NCBI RefSeq assembly: GCF_001295845.1
Contig: NZ_LJIC01000064.1
Span: 1-48,587 of the forward strand
Direction of reading: 5' to 3'
Source: Rhodopseudomonas sp. AAP120
GTDB lineage: Bacteria > Pseudomonadota > Alphaproteobacteria > Rhizobiales > Xanthobacteraceae
DNA: 48,587 nucleotides
Notes under the pieces: generated by a model
Seen by the model: only the letters and a program-made list of their open reading frames with translations
Databases searched by the model: none
What the model was told of the DNA's origin: nothing
Shown: one piece after another, positions 44,000 to 48,587 of the stretch
Layout of the letters: each line of letters starts with the position of its first letter
Position numbering within the stretch: position 1 is the first letter of the stretch
Translations under genes and position numbers: made by a program

Positions 44000-44106
44000 A
44001 GGATCATTTGGCGGCTTGGGGGATTGACGACGGCGTTCCGCTTATCTACAAGCGCGTCAAGTCCGGCGTCCTGCGCCGAATTTCCCCCTGTCATGGATCA
44101 ATTCTC

Positions 44107-44571
44107 ATGAAGACGTTTTCGGCCAAGCCCGCCGAAGTCACGAAGAAGTGGGTCATTATCGACGCCACTGGTCTCGTGGTCGGCCGGCTCGCCACGCTGG
44201 TCGCGATGCGCCTGCGCGGCAAGCACCTCCCGACCTACACGCCGCACGTCGATTGCGGCGACAATGTCATTATCATCAACGCCGCCAAGGTGGTGCTGAC
44301 CGGTCGCAAGCGCGACAACAAGGTCTACTACCACCACACCGGCTTCATCGGCGGCATCAAGGAGCGCACCGCGAAGGCGATCCTCGAGGGTCGTTTCCCG
44401 GAGCGCGTCGTCGAGAAAGCGATCGAGCGCATGATCCCGCGTGGCCCGCTCGGCCGTGTCCAGATGGGCAATCTGCGCGTCTATCCCGGCGCCGAGCACC
44501 CGCACGAAGCTCAGCAGCCCGAAAAGGTCGACATCGCCGCGATGAATCGCAAGAACATGAGGGCCGCATAA
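44107..44571 (+). CDS. rplM: 50S ribosomal protein L13
   Basis: A 154-residue large-subunit protein, usual length. Recognised by [56 protein letters not shown], the [12 protein letters not shown] motif and [10 protein letters not shown]. The frame stays open from 43948, but ATG 44107 is the true start by family alignment. It is followed by rpsI after one base, the standard L13-S9 operon. Confidence 0.98.
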   Translation: MKTFSAKPAEVTKKWVIIDATGLVVGRLATLVAMRLRGKHLPTYTPHVDCGDNVIIINAAKVVLTGRKRDNKVYYHHTGFIGGIKERTAKAILEGRFPERVVEKAIERMIPRGPLGRVQMGNLRVYPGAEHPHEAQQPEKVDIAAMNRKNMRAA

Positions 44572-44572
44572 G

Positions 44573-45049
44573 ATGTCCGAAACCATGCAGTCTCTCGACC
44601 AGCTCTCGTCGCTGAAGGTTTCGGCGCCGGACGCGCCGACCTACACCAAGAAGGTCGACAAGCACGGCCGCGCCTATGCCACCGGCAAGCGCAAGGACGC
44701 GGTCGCCCGCGTCTGGATCAAGCCGGGCGCCGGCAAGATCGTGGTCAACTCGCGTGAGGTCGAAACCTACTTCGCCCGTCCGGTGCTGCGCATGATGATC
44801 CAGCAGCCGCTGGTCGCCGCGGCCCGTGCCGGCCAGTACGATGTGATCTGCACCGTTGCGGGCGGCGGTTTGTCCGGCCAGGCGGGTGCGGTTCGTCACG
44901 GCATCTCCAAGGCGCTCACCAATTTCGAGCCGGAGCTGCGCGGCGTCCTCAAGAAGGGCGGCTTCCTGACCCGCGACAGCCGCGTCGTCGAGCGTAAGAA
45001 GTACGGCAAGGCCAAGGCCCGCCGCTCCTTCCAGTTCTCGAAGCGCTGA
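44573..45049 (+). CDS. rpsI: 30S ribosomal protein S9
   Basis: A 158-residue small-subunit protein. The first 38 residues form an alphaproteobacterial extension, then [25 protein letters not shown], the [15 protein letters not shown] region and the C-terminal RRSFQFSKR that reaches the P-site tRNA in the ribosome. The start is one base after the rplM stop, so translation is coupled. The operon ends at a strong intrinsic terminator at 45077. Confidence 0.98.
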   Translation: MSETMQSLDQLSSLKVSAPDAPTYTKKVDKHGRAYATGKRKDAVARVWIKPGAGKIVVNSREVETYFARPVLRMMIQQPLVAAARAGQYDVICTVAGGGLSGQAGAVRHGISKALTNFEPELRGVLKKGGFLTRDSRVVERKKYGKAKARRSFQFSKR

Positions 45050-45076
45050 TCCGTCGCTGCCTCGCTATTCTGCAGA

Positions 45077-45105
45077 GGGCGTCCTTCGGGGCGCCCTTTT
45101 CGTTT
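45077..45105 (+). terminator. Intrinsic terminator of rplM-rpsI
   Basis: GGGCGTCC-TTCG-GGGCGCCC (45077-45096): 8-bp GC-rich stem with one T-G pair and a stable TTCG tetraloop, followed by TTTTCGTTT. It lies 27 bases after the rpsI stop codon. Confidence 0.92.
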
Positions 45106-45286
45106 GTGCGCCGCGCGCCGGCCGGGCAGCGGGTTACATCGCATTTTTGGAAACTTCGCCGCCAAAGCGAGGCATTGCACACACCCGATTTCAACGCGGT
45201 GCAGCGACATTGGGAATGATACGGGGCACTTCCGCACATCCGTGGCGTTGCAGCCTGCTCATTCGACTCGCCTGGAAATTCGCATC

Positions 45287-46522
45287 ATGTCGCTTGATTT
45301 CTCGACGTTATTCCTGGTTGCGACGCTGATCTGCACGCTGCTCGGGGGAATGCTGCTGTATTTCGGCCGGCACGAAAAGATCCGGGCGCTGCACTGGTGG
45401 GGCTGTGCCTATCTGCTGGGCGCAGCGGCCGTCGCGCAGTGGCAGTTTCTCAGCCCGCACGTGCCGGAAATCGTCGTGCTGTCGCTCGCCAGCGCCGGCT
45501 TCATCGCCTGCGGCATGGTGTGGAACGCCGCCCGGGTGTTTCACGGGCTGAAGCCGAACTGGCCGGGCCTCGTGCTCGGCGCGTTGGCCTGGGTCGCCGC
45601 AGTCGTCAGTCTGCCGGATGAATTGTCGTCGCTGCGCGTCGCGATCGGCGCCGGCATCGTGGCGATCTATGCGGCGCTGACGGCGGGCCAGCTGTTCGCG
45701 GAGCGGCGCAAGACGATGAAGCGGCAATGGCCGGCGATGCTGGTGCCGCTGCTGCACGGCACGGTGCTGATGCTGCCGATCGTCTTGGCCGAACTGTTGC
45801 CGACGCAGCGGGCCGGCGCCAGCAACAACGTCTGGGTGCTGATCTTTGCGATCGAACTGGTGCTGTACGCCGTCGGCACCGTGTTCGTGATCTTCATGCT
45901 GGTCTCGGAGCGCACCGTGCGGGCGCACAAGACCGCCGCGTCGCTCGATCCGCTGACCGGGCTGTTCAATCGCCGCGGCTTCTCGGAGGCCACTGCGCGC
46001 ATGATCGAGCGTGAAGCCGAGGCCGGCCGGCCTGTCACGGTGATGATCTTCGACCTCGATCACTTCAAATCGATCAACGACCGGTTCGGTCATCCGGCCG
46101 GTGACGAGGTGATCAAGTTGTTTGCCAGCATCGTGTCGGGTTCGCTGCGGATGTCGGATCTGTGCGGCCGGATCGGCGGCGAGGAATTCGCCGCGCTGCT
46201 GCCGTGCTCGATCGAGGAGGCGATGACTGCGGCAGAGCGCGTCCGCGAGGCGTTCGAAGGCTGCGGACTCGAGGTTGACGGCACGCCGATCGCCACCACG
46301 GTCAGCATCGGCGTCGCCGGCGGGCCGGCCAATATCGAACTCGAGGTGCTGCTCGCGGCCGCCGACACCGCGCTGTACCAGGCCAAGCGCGGCGGGCGCA
46401 ATCGCGTGGTCGCAACCGTCGAAGAGCCGCTGTCGCTGGAGCAGGGGCGGCGGCGCGCTGCGCAGCGCCACGAGCCGCGCCAGCAGGTGGTTGTCCGCAA
46501 CGCGATCAGCATGGGCGCTTGA
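45287..46522 (+). CDS. Membrane diguanylate cyclase (GGEEF) with intact I-site
   Basis: A 411-residue protein. The first about 215 residues hold about six to seven membrane helices with no recognised sensor domain. The GGDEF domain follows: SLDPLTGLFNRRGF, FDLDHFKSINDRFGHPAGD, and RIGGEEF as active site. The inhibitory site RMSD lies five residues before GGEEF, so feedback inhibition by cyclic di-GMP is expected. Compare the other cyclase at 6807-7982, which lacks that site. The frame opens at 45104 but ATG 45287 starts a hydrophobic N-terminus (MSLDFSTLFLVATLICTLLG). A low-complexity Arg/Gln tail ends the protein. The 180-base gap after the rpsI terminator holds its promoter. Confidence 0.92.
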   Translation: MSLDFSTLFLVATLICTLLGGMLLYFGRHEKIRALHWWGCAYLLGAAAVAQWQFLSPHVPEIVVLSLASAGFIACGMVWNAARVFHGLKPNWPGLVLGALAWVAAVVSLPDELSSLRVAIGAGIVAIYAALTAGQLFAERRKTMKRQWPAMLVPLLHGTVLMLPIVLAELLPTQRAGASNNVWVLIFAIELVLYAVGTVFVIFMLVSERTVRAHKTAASLDPLTGLFNRRGFSEATARMIEREAEAGRPVTVMIFDLDHFKSINDRFGHPAGDEVIKLFASIVSGSLRMSDLCGRIGGEEFAALLPCSIEEAMTAAERVREAFEGCGLEVDGTPIATTVSIGVAGGPANIELEVLLAAADTALYQAKRGGRNRVVATVEEPLSLEQGRRRAAQRHEPRQQVVVRNAISMGA

Positions 46523-46546
46523 ACGGTCCCTGTCCGTTATGACGAA

Positions 46547-46587
46547 CATGGCGAAAGCAGTCCGGCTTCGCTGCTCTTGTCGCCATG
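46547..46587. terminator. Hairpin downstream of the diguanylate cyclase
   Basis: CATGGCGA (46547-46554) pairs with TCGCCATG (46580-46587), and AGCAG (46556-46560) with CTGCT (46571-46575), forming an interrupted long hairpin 24 bases after the stop codon. There is no T-run; it may be a repeat or a weak terminator. Confidence 0.5.
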
Positions 46588-46693
46588 ACGCCAGATGCAG
46601 ACATCGCGAGGCAGCGTCTCGAAACCCCGGCTTCAATTGCCGTGCGCGGTGCGATAAGGCTCTTGCCCTCAGATAATCGCGAGGGACGCGCGC

Positions 46694-46996
46694 ATGATCA
46701 CCGAAATCGCACAGATCGACATCAAGCCGGGTAGCGGAGCCGACTTCGAGGCCGCGGTCGCCAAGGCTGGCGCCGCCTTCGGCCGCTCCAAGGGTTTTCA
46801 TGGCTTCGAGCTGCACCGCTCGATCGAGAAGCCGCAGCGCTACCGCCTGATGGTGAAATGGGAGACGCTGGAGAACCACACCGTGGACTTCCGCGGCTCC
46901 GACAACTTCGCCGAGTGGCGCGGCCTGGTCAGCGCGTTCTTCGCTTCGCCGCCGGACGTCGAGCACACCAATACGGTCGTCACGATTCCGGGCTAG
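46694..46996 (+). CDS. Antibiotic biosynthesis monooxygenase (ABM) domain protein
   Basis: A 100-residue ABM/YgiN-type ferredoxin-like domain: TEIAQIDIKPGSGADFEAAVAKA, KGFHGFELHRSIEKPQRYRLMVKWETLENHTVDFRGSDNFAEWRGLV. Family members are small dimeric oxygenases or hydrolases acting on quinones or polyketide-like compounds without metal. The substrate is unknown. Its 3' end overlaps the convergent AI-2E transporter gene by 17 bases. Confidence 0.85.
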   Translation: MITEIAQIDIKPGSGADFEAAVAKAGAAFGRSKGFHGFELHRSIEKPQRYRLMVKWETLENHTVDFRGSDNFAEWRGLVSAFFASPPDVEHTNTVVTIPG

Positions 46997-48161
46997 GCGC
47001 CAGCACGATCGGCGGGGCGGTCGTGACCACTTCAGGCCCGCCGGGGCCTTCGGCACGGAGGTGATTGATCACCACCTTGCCGATCGCCATCAGCGGCAGC
47101 GCCATCGCCAGTCCCCACAGCCCGAACACGATGCCGAGCAGGATCTGCATCGCGAACAGCGTTGCCGGGGGAATGTCGATCGCCTGGCGCTGGATCAGCG
47201 GCGTCAGGATGTAGCTTTCCAGCGCATGGACGCCGAGGAACAGCAGAAAGGCGCTCAGCACCGCGAACCAGCCCGAGGCGATCGCGGCGAGCACGATGAC
47301 GAGGCCGCCGAGGATCGCACCGACGGTCGGGATGAACGCGAGCAGGCCGGCCTGAATGCCGAGGATGAAGGCGCCCGGAATCCCGATCAGCGACAGCCCG
47401 GTCGCGGTCACGGCAAACACCACCGTCATGGTGATGAGCTGCGCCAGGAGCCAGCGCTTCAGCATGTCGCCGGTGTCCTTGACGATGGCACTGGCCTGAG
47501 AGCGATAGCGTAGCGGCGCCACGCGCTCGAGGCCGCGCCGGTACACGTCGGGTTGCGCCGCAAAGGCGAGGCCGAGAAACAGCACGATGAAGAAATTGCC
47601 GACCGCGCCGATGGTGCCGAGGATCAGCTTCAGCGTCTGACTGACGATGGCGCCGCCGCCGGAGGCGATCTCGCCGGCGCTGGGCAGGTTGCGCGGCTGC
47701 GGGGCCGGCTGCGGCTCGGCCGCGGTGCTGCCGGCAGCGGCCGTATTGGCGGCGTTGGTTGCCGCGTTCAGCTCCATGAAGCTGGTGTCGACGCCCTGAC
47801 GCTCCAGGAAGGTCTTTACATTGACGATCTGCGTCTTGATCGTGCCCGACAGCGCGGTAGCCTGCTGGGCGATGGTGCTGCCGCCCAGCACCGCGATGCC
47901 GACGAACATCGCCGCCAGTAGGAAGCACACCAGCGACAGTCGCGCGCCGTGGGGGCCGCCCACCACCTTGCCGAGCAGCTCGGTCAGTGCGTTGAGGAAG
48001 ACGCCGAACAGTATGCCGGCGAAGATCAGGAACAGCGTGCCGGCAAAATGCCAGGAGGTGTAGAGCAGGGCGCCGAACGCGACGGTGCTGATGCCGCCAA
48101 TGGCGATCGCCCAGGCAAGATCGTTGCGGGCCTGGATCCGATCGAGAACTGGGATGGTCAC
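46980..48161 (-). CDS. AI-2E family (PerM-like) membrane transporter
   Basis: A 393-residue polytopic inner-membrane protein of the AI-2E exporter family (DUF20/UPF0118). It has two N-terminal helices, then a helix pair, then a Pro/Ala-rich loop (AAEPQPAPQPRN) in the periplasmic region. The family segment near the C-terminus is GIPGAFILGIQAGLLAFIPTVGAILGG, and ESYILTPLIQRQAIDIPPATLFAMQILLGI follows. Start is GTG 48161 with AGAGGAA upstream; the frame opens at ATG 48275 but the first about 38 residues are unlike the family. Members transport diverse small molecules or ions; the substrate is unknown. Confidence 0.85.
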   Translation of the reverse strand: MTIPVLDRIQARNDLAWAIAIGGISTVAFGALLYTSWHFAGTLFLIFAGILFGVFLNALTELLGKVVGGPHGARLSLVCFLLAAMFVGIAVLGGSTIAQQATALSGTIKTQIVNVKTFLERQGVDTSFMELNAATNAANTAAAGSTAAEPQPAPQPRNLPSAGEIASGGGAIVSQTLKLILGTIGAVGNFFIVLFLGLAFAAQPDVYRRGLERVAPLRYRSQASAIVKDTGDMLKRWLLAQLITMTVVFAVTATGLSLIGIPGAFILGIQAGLLAFIPTVGAILGGLVIVLAAIASGWFAVLSAFLLFLGVHALESYILTPLIQRQAIDIPPATLFAMQILLGIVFGLWGLAMALPLMAIGKVVINHLRAEGPGGPEVVTTAPPIVLAPSPES

Positions 48162-48396
48162 GGACGATTCCTCTGATGACGGGGCAGAGCATTCCGTCAA
48201 AACGACAGCGACGCAAGCGGCGCGCAATCTGGCGGCAGCGGGGCGAACCGTTAACCATGCGCAAGGGCTCCCCATTTTCGCCTTGATCGCTCTGCGATAT
48301 GTTCACCAGTCGATGCTGTTGTGGGCCGGCGTCGACGTCGTGGCTCGGGCAAGTCCGAAATGGGCGGCTGAGCACGGTAATGGTATTTGGGGATCT

Positions 48397-48587
48397 ATGG
48401 GGATTCGCGAGCGAGATTCGTTGGGCCGGGCCGCGCGCGTCGTTGCCGCTGCTGGTGCGTGTTTGGCTCTCGCCAACTGCGCGCAGAACGGGGCATTCAG
48501 CCGCGTCGATCCGAAGTACGGCGTATCGTCGAGCCCACGGGTCGTCGGCCCCGGCGAGCCGGTGCCGAAAGGCGGGGGGACCTATCG
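48397..48587 (+). CDS. rlpA: RlpA-type septal lytic transglycosylase, N-terminal part
   Basis: 63 codons before the window ends. A signal peptide with lipobox (about residues 14-29, ALANC) predicts an outer-membrane lipoprotein; the mature part FSRVDPKYGVSSSPRVV and VPKGGGTY fits the alphaproteobacterial RlpA, whose double-psi beta-barrel domain lies beyond the window. RlpA degrades denuded glycan strands at the septum in Pseudomonas; other species may differ. The gene is divergent from the AI-2E gene across 235 bases, where both promoters should lie. Confidence 0.75.
   Translation, partial: MGIRERDSLGRAARVVAAAGACLALANCAQNGAFSRVDPKYGVSSSPRVVGPGEPVPKGGGTY

Noticed and set aside
43948-44106. 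In-frame N-terminal extension of L13 (from 43948)
   Set aside because: L13 begins at MKTFSAKP in all known bacteria; the open frame upstream is probably chance in the leader.
1-48587. CRISPR array, prophage, insertion sequence, or tRNA
   Set aside because: No regularly spaced direct repeats, phage or transposase proteins, or cloverleaf-like sequences were seen on reading the window.

Overview
The window is high-GC DNA from an alphaproteobacterium. It most resembles Rhodopseudomonas palustris or a close Bradyrhizobium-group relative (Nitrobacteraceae). Signs are the Porin_2-type small exported protein, the COX15-type heme A synthase, the DUF2842 and DUF169 proteins, a molybdenum storage protein, and several interspersed palindromic repeats of a type common in that group. 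The assignment is inferred from protein similarity known to me; no search was run. No rRNA, tRNA, CRISPR array, insertion sequence or prophage was seen. The content is chromosomal with some accessory islands.

Layout, left to right. (1) 1-5.6 kb: the end of a Sel1-repeat protein, a Kup potassium transporter, a CPBP-type membrane protein, two small exported proteins, then a same-strand run of MOSC protein, FMN reductase and group III truncated haemoglobin. (2) 5.6-8.0 kb: repeats, a YghU-type glutathione transferase and a membrane GGDEF diguanylate cyclase. (3) 8.3-13.6 kb: a TetR regulator divergent from an RND efflux pump (adaptor plus permease), with two matching palindromic operators between them. 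(4) 13.8-21.5 kb: a metal island. Two TonB-dependent siderophore-type receptors flank the molybdenum storage genes mosB-mosA. The second receptor carries an apparent one-base frameshift after its signal peptide. (5) 21.8-26.7 kb: two small membrane proteins, an SDR, a second Kup and an overlapping DUF169 gene. (6) 26.9-34.9 kb: an exopolysaccharide locus with polyprenyl-phosphate hexose-1-phosphate transferase, GT4 glycosyltransferase, Wzz/BY-kinase-like protein, BcsL-type acetyltransferase and a NodB-like protein lacking its metal ligands. It resembles unipolar polysaccharide (upp) loci. (7) 34.9-36.3 kb: DUF2842 protein and heme A synthase. (8) 36.3-39.6 kb: a TetR / benzaldehyde-lyase-like ThDP enzyme operon divergent from an SDR, with an 18-bp palindrome between them. 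(9) 39.9-43.9 kb: TMEM175-like channel, O-acetylhomoserine sulfhydrylase, CoA-binding protein, ECHDC3-like crotonase and thioesterase. (10) 44.1-48.6 kb: rplM-rpsI with a strong terminator, a second diguanylate cyclase with an I-site, an ABM-domain protein, an AI-2E family permease and the start of rlpA.

The strongest items for a second look are the mosBA genes between two similar TonB receptors, the homopolymer frameshift in one receptor, and the exopolysaccharide locus in which two enzyme-fold proteins have lost catalytic residues. Next come the two TetR-controlled divergons with visible operators. Coordinates of starts were chosen by ribosome-binding site and family length; several are alternatives and are marked so.
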